Assembly: GCA_937957915.1 (NCBI GenBank)
Contig: CALGNZ010000075.1
Span: 1-58,341, forward strand
Direction of reading: 5' to 3'
DNA from: an uncultured Granulosicoccaceae bacterium
GTDB lineage: Bacteria > Pseudomonadota > Gammaproteobacteria > Granulosicoccales > Granulosicoccaceae
Length of the DNA: 58,341 bases
The translations under genes and the position numbers were made by a program. Below the pieces are notes generated by a model. That model did no database searches. It was not told the DNA's origin and saw nothing but the letters and a program-made list of their open reading frames with translations. Each line of letters opens with the position of its first letter. The first letter of the stretch is position 1. This document shows, piece after piece, positions 1 to 10,140 of this stretch.

Positions 1-5
1 GTTGT

Positions 6-320
6 GCGGCACTCGGTTTGAGTCAGTGCTGAGGTTAGGTTAATGGGAAATCCGACGCGTGAGCGAGCACACGAGGTTCGGTCTTGCTGACGCTGCGGGT
101 TTCCAAAGCTTCGCGTCAGCCGATCTGCGGTTGGTTCGTCACTGATGCTTGCCCAGGCTAGTCGAGGTGAACTGTTTTGCGGTACTCGGTTCGAGTCAGT
201 GCTGAGGTTAGGTTAATTGGAAATCCGACGCGTGAGCGAGCACATGAGGTTCGGTCTTGCTGACGCTGCGGGTTTCCATAGCCTTGCGTCAGCCGATCTG
301 CTGCTGGTTCGCCACGATGC
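6..320. repeat. Tandem pair of ~142-bp direct repeats containing hairpins
   Basis: Two diverged copies lie at about 6-148 and 179-320, 173 bp apart. They share long blocks such as GAGTCAGTGCTGAGGTTAGG and GCGTCAGCCGATCTG. Within each copy, GGAAATCCGACGCG can pair imperfectly with CGCTGCGGGTTTCC about 40 bases downstream, so each unit can fold back. The second copy ends about 30 bp before the stop of the epimerase gene on the other strand. I see no convincing gene in this stretch. Its function is unknown; it may be an extragenic repeat family or part of a longer array beyond the left edge. Confidence 0.75.
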
Positions 321-349
321 ACACCCCGGGTATGCCGAGGCGCGGGCGG

Positions 350-1357
350 TTATACCTGGTAGTAGTCTCGGTACCACTCAACGAAACGGGCTACGCCATC
401 TTCAACGCTGGTGTCTGGCTTGTAGCCGACATCGCGGGTGAGGTCAGTGACGTCGGCGTAGGTGTCTGGTACATCGCCGGGCTGCAATGGCAGCAGGTTA
501 CGTTCTGTGGTCTTACCGAGGCAGGACTCGAGCACTTCGATATAGTGCATCAGGTTGACGGGCTGGCTGTTGCCGATGTTGTAAACCCGATACGGGCTGG
601 CGCTGGTTGCGGAGTCCGGGTTGCTTGCATCCCACATCGGGTTGGCGGTGGCGACGTTGTCGAGCGTGCGTATGACGCCCTCGACGATATCATCGACATA
701 AGTGAAATCTCTTTTGTGATTGCCGTGGTTGAACACGTCAATTGGCTCGCCTGCGAGAATTTTTCGGGTGAATAAAAACAGCGCCATATCGGGCCGACCC
801 CAGGGGCCGTACACGGTGAAAAAGCGTAACCCGGTTACCGGTATCTGGAACAGGTGGCTATAGGTGTGCGCCATCAGTTCGTTGGATTTTTTGGTTGCGG
901 CGTAAAGACTGACCGGGTGGTCAACGTGATCATGGATGGAAAATGGCATGTTGGTGTGTGAGCCATAGACCGAACTGGTGGACGCATACACCAGGTGCTC
1001 GATGCCCACATGTCTGCAGTTTTCGAGGATATTTAGAAAACCGTAGATGTTGGCATCAATGTAGGCGTAGGGGTTTTCCAGCGAGTAGCGAACACCTGCC
1101 TGTGCGGCGAGATGTACGATACGATCCGGTCGGTGGGTTTTGAAAACCTTTTCCATCGCGTCTTTGTCTTCGATAGAAATACGTTCTTCAATAAAGCTGT
1201 CTTTTTCCAGCAGGCGATCGAGCCGGGCGAGCTTGAGTGAAGGGTCGTAGTAATCGTTGACATTGTCGATGCCGACGACCTGATCACCGCGATCGATCAG
1301 TCGATGCGCCAGTGTTGAGCCGATGAACCCCGCCGTGCCAGTGACCAGTACTTTCAT
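350..1357 (-). CDS. NAD-dependent epimerase, UDP-glucuronate 4-epimerase type
   Basis: This 335-residue protein is a cytoplasmic extended short-chain dehydrogenase of the nucleotide-sugar epimerase family. The N-terminus has the Rossmann glycine motif GTAGFIGS (residues 7-14). The catalytic set is Ser129 in the STSSVYG segment, Tyr152 and Lys156 in LYAATKK. The [11 protein letters not shown] segment after the second beta strand is typical of UDP-glucuronate epimerases that feed capsule or LPS galacturonate; that substrate is inferred from family resemblance. It starts at ATG 1357 with only a weak GGAAA upstream. ppsR ends 153 bp upstream on the same strand, so the two might be co-transcribed, although their functions do not obviously connect. 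No other polysaccharide genes are visible on this side of the window. Confidence 0.88.
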   Translation of the reverse strand: MKVLVTGTAGFIGSTLAHRLIDRGDQVVGIDNVNDYYDPSLKLARLDRLLEKDSFIEERISIEDKDAMEKVFKTHRPDRIVHLAAQAGVRYSLENPYAYIDANIYGFLNILENCRHVGIEHLVYASTSSVYGSHTNMPFSIHDHVDHPVSLYAATKKSNELMAHTYSHLFQIPVTGLRFFTVYGPWGRPDMALFLFTRKILAGEPIDVFNHGNHKRDFTYVDDIVEGVIRTLDNVATANPMWDASNPDSATSASPYRVYNIGNSQPVNLMHYIEVLESCLGKTTERNLLPLQPGDVPDTYADVTDLTRDVGYKPDTSVEDGVARFVEWYRDYYQV

Positions 1358-1510
1358 ATTCTAAGAATTTCCGTTGTGCGCATGGCCACTATCGGCCAGT
1401 GCAACTATTTATATGAGTTGCTCAAGTATAACTGTTTGTTGCAAACGCAGAATTGAACTGCGATTACAAGCTGGTCTTTGTTGCCGTGAGTTGGCTCTTC
1501 GAACCCTGTA

Positions 1511-2326
1511 TCACAGCTTTCGCCGCAGCGAAGCCTCGTGCAGGATGGTGGCACCAATTTCTTCTACAGACTTCTTGGTAGTATTAACAAATGGAATGCC
1601 AGCGGAGCGATACATTGCCTCAGCCTGCGCTACTTCGAACTGACAGGTTTTTGGCGATGCGTAGGTATCACCGGAAAATCGCTGCTGACGAATCTGTTGC
1701 AGTCGAAAGGGATCGATGGTCAGGCCAAACAGCTTGTGTTGATGCGGTGCCAGTGCTGGTGGCAATTGCGTGGTGTGCAGATCTTCGGTTGTCAGTGGAT
1801 AGTTTGCAGCGAATATACCGAATTGCAGTGACAAATAGAGACAGGTCGGGGTTTTGCCCGATCGGGAAGCGCCAATGACCACCACCTCGGCACGAGCGTA
1901 GTGATCCGTTTCCATGCCGTCATCAGTGGTCATTGCAAAATTGACCGCACTCATGCGAGAGGAATACTCGGCGAAATCGAGTACACCGTGAGATTTGCCA
2001 ACGGAATGCGACGAGTCGACAGTAAGCTCTTTTTCCAGTGGGCCGATGAAGGTATCGAAAAGATCGAAGAAGACAATATTGGCGCTGGCGATAATTTCCC
2101 GAATTTCGTCGTTAACCAGTGTGGCGAACACCAGTGGCTTTTGCCCCTGTAGCGCCTTCTCGTTTAGTGTGGTGGCGGTTGCCTGGGCTTTTTCCGGTGT
2201 GTCAATAAATGGCAGGTTTTCGATATCGAACTCAACCTGTGGAAACTGGCTCAACAAGCTCTGACACAGAGCTTCGGCGGTGAGGCCTGTTCGATCCGAT
2301 ATAACGTAGGTAAAACGTTTTTGCAT
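1511..2326 (-). CDS. ppsR: PEP synthase regulatory protein PpsR (bifunctional kinase/phosphorylase)
   Basis: In characterised members, this DUF299 family protein inactivates PEP synthase by ADP-dependent phosphorylation and reactivates it by Pi-dependent dephosphorylation. The characteristic opening VISDRTGLTAE and the P-loop GASRSGKTPT (about residues 142-151) are present. I place the start at ATG 2326 (271 residues) because AGGA lies six bases before it. A TTG five codons upstream lacks such a site. The gene is divergent from ppsA, its expected target, with about 300 bp between the starts. This arrangement strongly supports the assignment. Confidence 0.93.
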   Translation of the reverse strand: MQKRFTYVISDRTGLTAEALCQSLLSQFPQVEFDIENLPFIDTPEKAQATATTLNEKALQGQKPLVFATLVNDEIREIIASANIVFFDLFDTFIGPLEKELTVDSSHSVGKSHGVLDFAEYSSRMSAVNFAMTTDDGMETDHYARAEVVVIGASRSGKTPTCLYLSLQFGIFAANYPLTTEDLHTTQLPPALAPHQHKLFGLTIDPFRLQQIRQQRFSGDTYASPKTCQFEVAQAEAMYRSAGIPFVNTTKKSVEEIGATILHEASLRRKL

Positions 2327-2623
2327 CAGTAGTCCTGCCAATTGATGGTCTAACGCCGTGAGATCGTTTGTCTGATTAGATAGCGTGACAAAAAATCGAC
2401 GTTAGTGACTGCGACTCAACTATTAGTGCTAGCAACTATAGCGCACAGTTGGCCGTGTGAAACTCTGAGAAGCACTGTACCCAATGACGGCTAAGCAGTT
2501 CCTGTGAATTAGCGTGAACATAAAGCGATGTGGTTAGCATTATTGGTGCTCACAGCGCGGTCAGGCGGTACAATATGTGAAAGATTCGACACTTGATCTG
2601 TAACAAGCACAAGAGATATAGCC

Positions 2624-4981
2624 TTGGACAATTACGTAATCTGGTTTGATCAACTCGGCATGAATGACGTGCCTGTTGTCGGCGGAAAAAACGCATCTCT
2701 TGGTGAGATGATCAGTAATCTGGCCAGCGCGGGCATAACAGTACCTGGTGGCTTTGCCACAACAGCGCACGCATTTAATGTGTTTCTGGCACACAATGGT
2801 CTGGCAGATAAAATAAACGGGCTGTTGGTAGACTTCGACATCGAGAACGTCGATGCATTAGCGCAGGTGGGTAGCCGTATACGTGAATCCATTATGCAAA
2901 CCCCCTTTCCCCCCGAGCTCGAATCAGCCGTGCGCGAGGCCTATGCAAAGCTTCAGGCCGATGGAGAAATTTCTGTGGCGGTGAGGTCGTCAGCGACTGC
3001 TGAAGATCTGCCGGAAGCATCCTTTGCAGGGCAGCAGGAAACCTTTCTAAACGTCATCGGCATTGAAGAGGTGATGGCCAGAATCAAGGAAGTGTTTGCA
3101 TCACTCTATAATGATCGTGCGATATCGTATCGGGTGCATCAGGGTTTTGAGCATGCCGATGTGGCGTTGTCGGCGGGTATCCAGCGCATGGTGCGCAGTG
3201 ATATCGGCGCCAGCGGTGTGATGTTTTCGATTGATACAGAAACCGGCTTCAAAGATGCGGTTTTTATAACGTCATCGTGGGGGCTTGGAGAATGTGTCGT
3301 GCAGGGTTCGGTAAACCCTGATGAATTCTATGTGCACAAGCAAACACTTGCTGCCGGCAGGCCGGCAATTCTGCGGCGTAACCGTGGCAGTAAAATGATC
3401 AAAATGGTGTATGGCAAGGCCACGGCTGTCGACACTGTTGATACCAGCGAGCAGGAGCAACTGTGTTTTTCGCTGTCCGACGCTGATGTCACCGAGCTCG
3501 CCAAAATGGCCGTTACCATCGAGAACCACTACGGCCGACCCATGGATATCGAGTGGGGCAAGGATGGTGACGACGGCAAGCTCTATATTTTACAGGCCCG
3601 ACCGGAGACGGTTGAGTCAAGAAGTGATCAAAACGTTATCAGGCGCTACGAGCTTAACCAGGAAAGCAGCAATGTGCTGGTAACCGGTCGCAGCATCGGT
3701 CAGCGTATTGGTGCTGGCAAAGTCCGCAATATTCCCAGTCTTGATCAGCTGTCGAAGGTACAGCCAGGTGATGTGCTGGTTACCGACATGACTGACCCTG
3801 ATTGGGAGCCGGTGATGAAACGCGCATCGGCTATTGTTACCAACCGTGGCGGTCGTACCTGTCATGCGGCAATTATTGCCCGTGAACTGGGTGTGCCTGC
3901 AGTTGTCGGTTGCGGCAATGCGACCGAGCTGTTGGGCGACGGTCTGGATGTCACCGTCTCCTGTGCAGAGGGAGATACCGGCAAAATTTACGAAGGCCAG
4001 CTGCAGTACGACGTTAATGAAATACTGCTTGATAAACTGCCGGATCTGCCATTCAAGATAACCATGAACGTTGGCAATCCCGAGCGCGCGTTTGATTTTC
4101 AGCGTTTACCTAATCATGGTGTTGGCCTGTTGCGACTGGAGTTCATGATCAGCAACACCATCGGTGTTCATCCAAAAGCACTGTTGAACTACGACATGAT
4201 GGATGATGCGCTGCGCTCTGAAATTGATCAGCGCTCAGCGGGTTACGCGTCTCCGGTTGAGTTTTATGTAGAGAAGCTGGTTGAAGGCGTGTCTACTCTG
4301 GCGGCAGCATTTTCGCCACACCCGGTTATTGTTCGCTTGAGCGATTTCAAATCGAACGAATATGCCAACATGGTTGGTGGCGAGTTGTTCGAGCCTGACG
4401 AAGAGAACCCGATGATCGGATTTCGCGGTGCGTCGCGATATATTTCTTCATCGTTTAGAGAGTGCTTTGAGCTGGAGTGTCGCGCGCTGAAAAAAGTACG
4501 TGACGAGATGGGGCTGAAGAACGTCTGGATCATGATTCCTTTTGTGCGCACGCTACAGGAAGCCGACGATGTACTGGAATTGCTGCGTGAAAACGGCCTT
4601 GAGCGCGGTCGCAATGATCTCAATGTGGTGATGATGTGCGAAGTACCCAGCAACGCGATACTGGCCGATGAATTTCTTGAAAAGTTTGATGGCTTCTCAA
4701 TTGGCTCGAATGATTTAACTCAGCTGACTCTCGGGCTTGATCGTGATTCAGGCTTAATTGCACATCTGTTCGACGAACGCGACCCGGCGGTGAAAAAGAT
4801 GCTGGCCTCTGCCATTGCTGCGGCCAATAAGGCGGGTAAATATGTCGGCATTTGTGGCCAGGGGCCGTCGGATCACCCTGATTTGGCCAAATGGCTGATG
4901 GAGCAGGGGATTAGCAGCGTTTCTCTCAACCCGGATACCGTGGTCGAGACCTGGTTGTTTTTGGCTGGACAGGAAGTCTAG
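2624..4981 (+). CDS. ppsA: Phosphoenolpyruvate synthase
   Basis: PEP synthase converts pyruvate, ATP and water to PEP, AMP and phosphate, the entry to gluconeogenesis from pyruvate. The 785 residues match the usual length. They show the N-terminal ATP-grasp-like domain ([20 protein letters not shown]), the swivelling phosphohistidine domain with GGRTCHAAI (His414), and the C-terminal PEP-binding TIM barrel with the catalytic cysteine in GICGQGPSD (Cys744). The start is a TTG at 2624, preceded by a modest AAGAGA-like site. It is divergent from ppsR, whose product should control its activity. The 3' end is followed by a perfect hairpin and a 13-bp tandem repeat. Confidence 0.96.
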   Translation: MDNYVIWFDQLGMNDVPVVGGKNASLGEMISNLASAGITVPGGFATTAHAFNVFLAHNGLADKINGLLVDFDIENVDALAQVGSRIRESIMQTPFPPELESAVREAYAKLQADGEISVAVRSSATAEDLPEASFAGQQETFLNVIGIEEVMARIKEVFASLYNDRAISYRVHQGFEHADVALSAGIQRMVRSDIGASGVMFSIDTETGFKDAVFITSSWGLGECVVQGSVNPDEFYVHKQTLAAGRPAILRRNRGSKMIKMVYGKATAVDTVDTSEQEQLCFSLSDADVTELAKMAVTIENHYGRPMDIEWGKDGDDGKLYILQARPETVESRSDQNVIRRYELNQESSNVLVTGRSIGQRIGAGKVRNIPSLDQLSKVQPGDVLVTDMTDPDWEPVMKRASAIVTNRGGRTCHAAIIARELGVPAVVGCGNATELLGDGLDVTVSCAEGDTGKIYEGQLQYDVNEILLDKLPDLPFKITMNVGNPERAFDFQRLPNHGVGLLRLEFMISNTIGVHPKALLNYDMMDDALRSEIDQRSAGYASPVEFYVEKLVEGVSTLAAAFSPHPVIVRLSDFKSNEYANMVGGELFEPDEENPMIGFRGASRYISSSFRECFELECRALKKVRDEMGLKNVWIMIPFVRTLQEADDVLELLRENGLERGRNDLNVVMMCEVPSNAILADEFLEKFDGFSIGSNDLTQLTLGLDRDSGLIAHLFDERDPAVKKMLASAIAAANKAGKYVGICGQGPSDHPDLAKWLMEQGISSVSLNPDTVVETWLFLAGQEV

Positions 4982-4993
4982 TAAATGACTGAA

Positions 4994-5021
4994 ATCGCGG
5001 TACTCATGTTAGTACCGCGAT
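4994..5021 (+). terminator. Perfect 10-bp stem hairpin after ppsA
   Basis: ATCGCGGTAC pairs exactly with GTACCGCGAT around an 8-base loop, 13 bp after the ppsA stop. Only a short GTTT follows, so it is not a classic intrinsic terminator. It may protect the mRNA 3' end or terminate weakly. Confidence 0.5.
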
Positions 5022-5030
5022 GTTTGATGC

Positions 5031-5121
5031 CGCGGTTCTATAACGCAGTTCTATAACGCAGTTCTATATCGCAGTTTGATATTGTGCTTCGATGCCGCGG
5101 TTCGAAACCGTGGTTCAACAC
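5031..5121. repeat. Degenerate 13-bp tandem repeat, about 7 units
   Basis: Units resemble CGCAGTTCTATAA (CGCGGTTCTATAA, CGCAGTTCTATAA, CGCAGTTCTATAT, then more diverged copies such as CGCGGTTCGAAAC). They fill almost the whole gap between the converging ends of ppsA and the VOC gene. Confidence 0.8.
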
Positions 5122-5127
5122 TGCTGC

Positions 5128-5592
5128 TCAGGATTCGGTTTTCTCCTGCTCTGAAAAGTAATCGTCAGTCCGTCGTTTGATCTCTTCGTTGGTGAGTTTT
5201 TCGATTTCCTGAGAAATTATCCACACATGGCCGAACGGGTCGATCAGTCGACCTGAGCGATGGCCGTAGAATTGGTCGGTTATCGGTGCTTCGAGCTTTG
5301 CGCCGGCGGTTTGCGCTCGACTGGCAATGCCGTGTGCATCTTCAACCTGTAGATTGATACGGACGCTGGTGCCGCGCAGTGACTTGGGTCCCTTGTTGCC
5401 AAACTTCGGCATTTCTTCCGCAAGCATTATGCTGCTTTCATCGAGCTTGAGCTCGGTATGGATGATATTGCCCTGATTATCTTCGAGCCGCGGCCCGGTT
5501 TCGACAAAGCCAAACGCAGCTTCGTAGAAGGTGATTGCCTCATCAGCTCGATTGACTGTCAAATAAGGGGTAATGCCCTGTCGGTCAGCCAT
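5128..5592 (-). CDS. VOC-fold protein, PhnB/glyoxalase-like
   Basis: This 154-residue protein has two beta-alpha-beta-beta-beta modules of the vicinal oxygen chelate superfamily. Characteristic stretches are ITPYLTVNRADEAITFYEAAFG near the N-terminus (given in short: TPYL, FYEAAFGF) and LIDPFGHVWII near the C-terminus. These resemble PhnB-like dioxygenase/bleomycin-resistance relatives whose substrates are mostly unknown. The start at ATG 5592 is fixed by GAGGAG six bases upstream; the reading frame is open further upstream but without support. It converges on ppsA. No specific substrate can be assigned. Confidence 0.85.
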   Translation of the reverse strand: MADRQGITPYLTVNRADEAITFYEAAFGFVETGPRLEDNQGNIIHTELKLDESSIMLAEEMPKFGNKGPKSLRGTSVRINLQVEDAHGIASRAQTAGAKLEAPITDQFYGHRSGRLIDPFGHVWIISQEIEKLTNEEIKRRTDDYFSEQEKTES

Positions 5593-5822
5593 GGGTGACT
5601 CCTCTAGCGGTGTACTAATCATTTGGCCGCGGCGAAAAACCTGCTGCCGTGTACCTTGACCGGAGTTGCCGGTCGAGGCGTGATGCGTGGTTCGGCCTGC
5701 CGTACTGACAATGCGCCGCAACCGCTGCTGAAAGCAGATACTACCGGAATTTACGGCGTTTGTGTCAGTACGGCAACTTATTGCAGCTGCCGGCTTTATC
5801 GCCTTTGCGGGGGCCCGAAAAA

Positions 5823-7031
5823 TCAGTCGAGCTCTATCTCGAGTTCAACTGCCTGCGATACAAAATGCGCCGGCACTTCGAGCTGAGAGGCGATCGATTC
5901 GATGACCTTTATCTCTTCCGGGTTGACCACTTTGTCTGCTCGGGCGACGGTACACAGATCGCGGATAATCTGCATGCGCTGGGCGACGGTGGTCATCGAC
6001 AGCACCTGGGAGATTCTGGCTGGCAGGCCTTCGATAAGCTGGTCGATATTGAGATCCGTGCTGAAGGTCCTTGGACCAAAAAATTTTTCAAAAACGGCGA
6101 TTTCTCTGTCGGTGATGCTGTCTTTGGCATTCGCGACTGCAATGGCGCCGGCAAACAGCAGCCGTCGCATGTTCTCTGCGGTGTCTGTGCGCCCTTCAAG
6201 GTAGCTCGGCTCCATCATGGTCATGAGTACCTGCACACCGGCTTCGAGCTCGTCGATGCTCTTGCCGCCTTTAACAGCGAGTTCGGAGTGGTCAAACAGT
6301 TTTAGTGCTCTGACTCGCAACGGGCTGAATGGATGGGTCATAAACCAGTCTTCCGCAGGTGCGCCCTGACCGGGCTCGGCGTCTTCAACCTGCATTTCGT
6401 CAACCTGCTGCATGAACTCTTCGATGTTGAACTGCACCAGCTTACCGCTCAGTCCGGAGGCGAGTTTGAATAGTGCGCGGGCGACACCGATTGAATCCTG
6501 CGCGCAGTGCGCGCCGGCACGGTCTGCAGATATCTCTGCGTAGCGAGACCATGTCGTGAGTTGTAAAGCGAGCTTGGGCCCCGGGTTAGCCTGGCCTTTA
6601 AGCAGATAGCCAATGGGGATATCGTGGTGTCCGTACAGATAGTGACCAAGCTCATGTCCCAGTACAAAGCGCAGTTCCGAGCCCTCAAAGGCTTCAAGCA
6701 GGCTCGATGAAAACATGATAAACAGTCGGCCCTCTTCCGGCTTAACGCAGGCGGCGTTGTAGCTGGGGCTGGAGTAGACATACAGCTCCAGTGGAATTTC
6801 CACGCCGAGCTTTTTGATGCAGTCGTCGGCCATCTCGTGTAGCCATGGCGCCATGTTACGGCTGATACGTACCGAAGTTGCAAGCAGTCTGCGGCGTGTA
6901 CCCATCGGGCCTTTTTCTTCGCGCTTTTCGATGGCCTCATTGATACGCTTGACGGCTTTTGTTTCCATTAGCTGTCTGGAGATTTCGAGATCTTGCTTTG
7001 ATCTGAGGTTGTCAGCGTTCATTTTTGTCAT
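5823..7031 (-). CDS. M48-family zinc metallopeptidase with TerB-like C-terminal domain
   Basis: The 402-residue protein carries the zinc-protease motif HELGH (His126, Glu127, His130) and a downstream AEISADRAGA that supplies the third ligand (Glu166), as in Ste24/HtpX-type M48 peptidases. Unlike HtpX it has no obvious membrane segments or signal peptide, so it is probably cytoplasmic. The last ~110 residues contain an acidic helical stretch (ADKVVNPEEIKVIE) like TerB/DUF533 tellurite-resistance-type domains. A protein with a similar domain is encoded at 9187-9894. It starts at ATG 7031 with AGGG about 12 bases upstream. It is divergent from queF. The substrate is unknown. Confidence 0.85.
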   Translation of the reverse strand: MTKMNADNLRSKQDLEISRQLMETKAVKRINEAIEKREEKGPMGTRRRLLATSVRISRNMAPWLHEMADDCIKKLGVEIPLELYVYSSPSYNAACVKPEEGRLFIMFSSSLLEAFEGSELRFVLGHELGHYLYGHHDIPIGYLLKGQANPGPKLALQLTTWSRYAEISADRAGAHCAQDSIGVARALFKLASGLSGKLVQFNIEEFMQQVDEMQVEDAEPGQGAPAEDWFMTHPFSPLRVRALKLFDHSELAVKGGKSIDELEAGVQVLMTMMEPSYLEGRTDTAENMRRLLFAGAIAVANAKDSITDREIAVFEKFFGPRTFSTDLNIDQLIEGLPARISQVLSMTTVAQRMQIIRDLCTVARADKVVNPEEIKVIESIASQLEVPAHFVSQAVELEIELD

Positions 7032-7227
7032 TTTCGATATGCCCTGAGTACTGTTTGTTCCGGTAGATGTGTCTTCGACAGTGGGTTATTGTAACCGTTG
7101 CAAAATCGGCCTGCGCGGCGGAACCAGCGCTACGCTGAATTGTGCCACGGCGCTGAGCCCTGATGATATTTGATAGTCTGGAAATACACAGGGTTGTGGC
7201 CACAGGGAGATTCGTGGCGCGCTGAGT

Positions 7228-7233
7228 TATAAT
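7228..7233 (+). promoter_or_regulatory. Candidate -10 element for queF
   Basis: A perfect TATAAT lies 26 bp before the queF start codon and would give a short leader. No good -35 hexamer is visible at normal spacing, so this is a weak call. Confidence 0.35.
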
Positions 7234-7259
7234 GGCGCAACGCAATTACTGGATTTGTT

Positions 7260-7730
7260 GTGAACGAAAAAAGTGACATCTACTCAGATCTGAAACAACT
7301 GGGTCAACCGGTTTCGATGCCAACCTCGCCGGAGCAGGCTCAACTCGAAACCGTTGCTAATCCTCACCCGGATGTAGACTATTGTGTGCGGTTTACGGCG
7401 CCGGAGTTTACTTCCCTATGCCCAATGACAGGGCAGCCGGATTTTGCCCATCTGGTTATCGACTATGTGCCCGCCGGCAAGCTTGTGGAGAGTAAGTCGC
7501 TTAAGCTTTACCTGACCTCTTTCCGCAATCACGGCGCCTTTCACGAAGACTGTACCGTTGGTATCGCGCGTCGATTGATCGATGAGCTGCAGCCCAAATG
7601 GCTGCGACTGGGTGGCTACTGGTATCCACGGGGCGGCATACCTATCGATGTTTTTTTTCAGCATGGCGAGCTGCCTGATGGCGTTTGGGTTGCCGATCAG
7701 GGGGTGCCAACGTATCGAGGACGTGGTTAG
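7260..7730 (+). CDS. queF: NADPH-dependent 7-cyano-7-deazaguanine reductase, short (type I) form
   Basis: QueF reduces preQ0 to preQ1 in queuosine biosynthesis. At 156 residues this is the unimodular type. It has the nucleophile in [14 protein letters not shown] (Cys54), the conserved Asp61, the QueF motif [15 protein letters not shown] and the following HGAFHED. The enterobacterial enzyme is nearly twice as long. The start is GTG 7260. The gene is divergent from the M48 peptidase and alone; no other queuosine genes are in the window. Confidence 0.95.
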   Translation: MNEKSDIYSDLKQLGQPVSMPTSPEQAQLETVANPHPDVDYCVRFTAPEFTSLCPMTGQPDFAHLVIDYVPAGKLVESKSLKLYLTSFRNHGAFHEDCTVGIARRLIDELQPKWLRLGGYWYPRGGIPIDVFFQHGELPDGVWVADQGVPTYRGRG

Positions 7731-7878
7731 TTATCTCTACCCTCACTCGCGCTGATTCTCCGTGGCCGGATATGCTCTGGCCGTCTTTACTCTATCGTCT
7801 GTCTGTTGTTGCCTGTTAACATTTTCTGTTAGCAGTTTCTGTTGGCAAGGCCCGGCGGCGCTGAACCTGAGAATGCAC

Positions 7879-7909
7879 TTGGTCTCAGGTGCAATTGGTC
7901 TCAGGTGCA
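7879..7909. repeat. Two direct copies of a 15-bp unit
   Basis: TTGGTCTCAGGTGCA occurs twice with a 16-bp period, in the gap between the converging queF and GFA genes. It is another example of short tandem repetition at gene 3' ends in this window. Confidence 0.7.
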
Positions 7910-7941
7910 GCGCTGTAGTTGCTAAACCCGCCTGCGTATTG

Positions 7942-8358
7942 CTACTTCGGTGGTGGTGGCATTGATTCAAACGTGGGCAACTCACTGTCCATTTGATCCC
8001 AGTGCGGCTTGTCCTTGTCGTACACAATTGCCTGAGGCTTAAACCAGCTATTGTCGTCAGCGGTGCCCACAGCGATAGCCATTAACCCGGCGCGAGCTGA
8101 ATTGCGACCGAACAGTCGGGCGCCGCAATCTTCACAAAATGCCCTTATATTCTCGTTGCCGCTGTCGGCTTTTGACGAATATTCCTTGTACTGGCCGGTG
8201 ATAGATACGTCTTCGGCTTTGAAAAATGCCAGTGACATATGGCCGGTTCCAGACGCGCGCTGACAATCTTTACAATGGCACTGTGCCATGCGTAATGGTT
8301 CTGCGCTGGTGCTGTACTTAACTGATCCACACAGGCAGCGGCCGCTAATTTCAGACAT
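7942..8358 (-). CDS. GFA-family (CENP-V/GFA fold) zinc protein
   Basis: This 138-residue protein has the cysteine pattern of the glutathione-dependent formaldehyde-activating (GFA) fold: RCLCGSVKY near residue 7, QCHCKDCQRASG about 20 residues later, and FCEDCGARLF in the middle. Family members bind two zinc ions; only a few have known activity. ATG 8358 is chosen because GGAGAGCAAC precedes it, although the frame stays open to about 8526. It is divergent from the DUF442 gene. The enzymatic role is undetermined. Confidence 0.87.
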   Translation of the reverse strand: MSEISGRCLCGSVKYSTSAEPLRMAQCHCKDCQRASGTGHMSLAFFKAEDVSITGQYKEYSSKADSGNENIRAFCEDCGARLFGRNSARAGLMAIAVGTADDNSWFKPQAIVYDKDKPHWDQMDSELPTFESMPPPPK

Positions 8359-8509
8359 GTTGCTCTCCGGTTGTAGTGACTGATGAAAACGCAAGTGTAA
8401 CGTGCGGTGAAACATTGTGAAGGTAAATTTCGATAGCGCATTGGTTGCATAGACTGCTTCATCGCCTTGATACGTGGCATAATTAGAGAAATTATTGGAG
8501 ATACCTATC

Positions 8510-8944
8510 GTGGCGGAAGTCCGCAAACTAACAGAGAATATTTACGTAGCGCCGCAGCTCACAGCGGCAGATGTTGCAGAAATTGACGGCATGAGCTTCC
8601 GATCTATTCTGTGCAACCGACCTGACAACGAGCAAGAGGAGCAGCCGGCTTACGAGAATATTCGCCAGCAAGCAGATGCTCTGGGGATGGCAATCGAGTT
8701 TCAACCCGTAAATGGCAGCCTGATCAGCGATCAGGATATCGACGACTTTGCCGAGCACTTGCAGAATCTGCCGATGCCGATGCTTGCCTACTGTCGCACT
8801 GGCACGCGGTGCACCGTATTGTGGGCATTGAGCCAGGCGGGGCATCGGTCTATTGATGAAATTCTGCAGATTGCGGCGTCTGCCGGTTACTCGCTGGAGG
8901 CTCTGCGACCACGTCTTGAGCAGCGAGCTGCGCAGAATAAGTAA
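8510..8944 (+). CDS. TIGR01244/DUF442 sulfurtransferase-like (PTP-fold) protein
   Basis: This 144-residue protein opens with the family pattern of a start followed by TENIYVAPQLT. It carries a phosphatase-like P-loop, CRTGTRC, around residue 104. Relatives (Blh/ETHE1-associated DUF442) fold like dual-specificity phosphatases and are often annotated as sulfur transferases. I choose GTG 8510 because GGAG sits nine bases upstream; a TTG five codons earlier is possible. It is divergent from the GFA gene with a 151-bp shared promoter region. No persulfide dioxygenase gene is nearby. Confidence 0.82.
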   Translation: MAEVRKLTENIYVAPQLTAADVAEIDGMSFRSILCNRPDNEQEEQPAYENIRQQADALGMAIEFQPVNGSLISDQDIDDFAEHLQNLPMPMLAYCRTGTRCTVLWALSQAGHRSIDEILQIAASAGYSLEALRPRLEQRAAQNK

Positions 8945-9186
8945 CACCCGTGACACAGAACCATTCGCATCGAGCAGACGCCGTTTTAATTCAGGGTAAA
9001 AAAGCCTGTGTTTAAACCGGCATCCTGGCTGGTCAGGCGAAACCTGAGTCGCGCGCGCATCCGGCGCCTGCCAATGCGTTCGCGATCCGCAGCTTTACAT
9101 AAAACCATTTTCTGGTTCATCGTGCGCTGCAGATAAAATGTGCTCCAGAAAACAAACGTTAGCAACACACAGACGGAGAAATAACA

Positions 9187-9894
9187 ATGGTAGATACAAC
9201 CAAAATTCTGGGAGAACTGCTGGGCGGTAGCCGAGGCCGTGGCAACGGATCATTAAATAGTGATGCCGGTGCGAAAATGCTCGAGGATTTACTCGGCGTT
9301 GGCTCAGGCGGGCAACGTGGCGGCAGTGCCGGTTCGCCCTCAGCCAGAACAGATAACCCGTTTGGCGGCGGCCAGCAGCAGGGTACATCGAGTAGCGGTG
9401 GCGGTGGTCTCGGGGACTTACTCGGTAAAGCCCTGAAGGAACTTGGCAATGCCGGCACCGGTGGCGGAAAAGTTGGAGGCGGTTCGTTTGGGGGTGGTAA
9501 TAACCCGTTTGAAGCCCCAAAACAGACGCAGTCTGTCGATCAGAATGCGCATTCTGAAGTGTATCTGCGAGCGATGATTCAGGCCGGCCTGTCTGATGGT
9601 AAAATCGATCAGCAGGAGCAGCAGGCGATCATTAACAAGGTCGGTAATATTGGTCAGGCTGAAAAGAGTTTTATACAAAAAGAAATGGCCAAAGGTTGTG
9701 ACGTTAATGCGTTTATTCATACGGTACCCAGAGGTATCGAGGAAAACGTGTACAGCGTGTCGCTGATGGCAATTCAACTCGATAATCAAACGGAAGCTGC
9801 CTATCTTGATGCGTTGGCTAAAGGATTGAGAATAACGCCAGAGCAATCTAATGCCATTCATGATCGGCTTGGTGCACAGCGGCTTTACAGCTAA
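9187..9894 (+). CDS. DUF533/TerB-like protein (YebE-type)
   Basis: The 235-residue protein has a short N-terminal helix (ILGELLGGS), then a long low-complexity Gly/Ser/Gln-rich region (residues ~15-115), then a helical TerB-like domain with AMIQAGLSDGKIDQQEQQ, the acidic D-G-x-I-D-xx-E pattern of the family. GGAGAAATAACA precedes ATG 9187, a clear ribosome site. Enterobacterial YebE has the same layout. The role is unknown; stress association is only known by family. No membrane anchor is obvious. Confidence 0.82.
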   Translation: MVDTTKILGELLGGSRGRGNGSLNSDAGAKMLEDLLGVGSGGQRGGSAGSPSARTDNPFGGGQQQGTSSSGGGGLGDLLGKALKELGNAGTGGGKVGGGSFGGGNNPFEAPKQTQSVDQNAHSEVYLRAMIQAGLSDGKIDQQEQQAIINKVGNIGQAEKSFIQKEMAKGCDVNAFIHTVPRGIEENVYSVSLMAIQLDNQTEAAYLDALAKGLRITPEQSNAIHDRLGAQRLYS

Positions 9895-10140
9895 CGGATG
9901 CCGGTTCGCCAGCTGCAATTCGCCCGCGGTTTGCGGGTGCATTAAACGACAGCCGCCATCGACCCAACCTCTATTTTTATGCAATTGCTCTAAACAGACA
10001 TAGCGCTTATCAGTGTTATAGCGGTGTGCAATCCGGATGATTGCCGGCCCGAAATCGTCGCTGGAGTAATTAACGGCAGTACTGCTGCTTAAAATAGTTT
10101 CCTCTGTCCCATCGTTTCAGCCACAGGACAATAACAAGCT

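Noticed and set aside
5760-6305. 181-codon plus-strand frame
   Set aside because: Antisense to the M48 peptidase 3' half with no supporting start or family.
7743-8027. Small ORFs in the queF-GFA gap
   Set aside because: Both strands have open frames, but they overlap the GFA 3' end or the direct repeat and have no ribosome sites.
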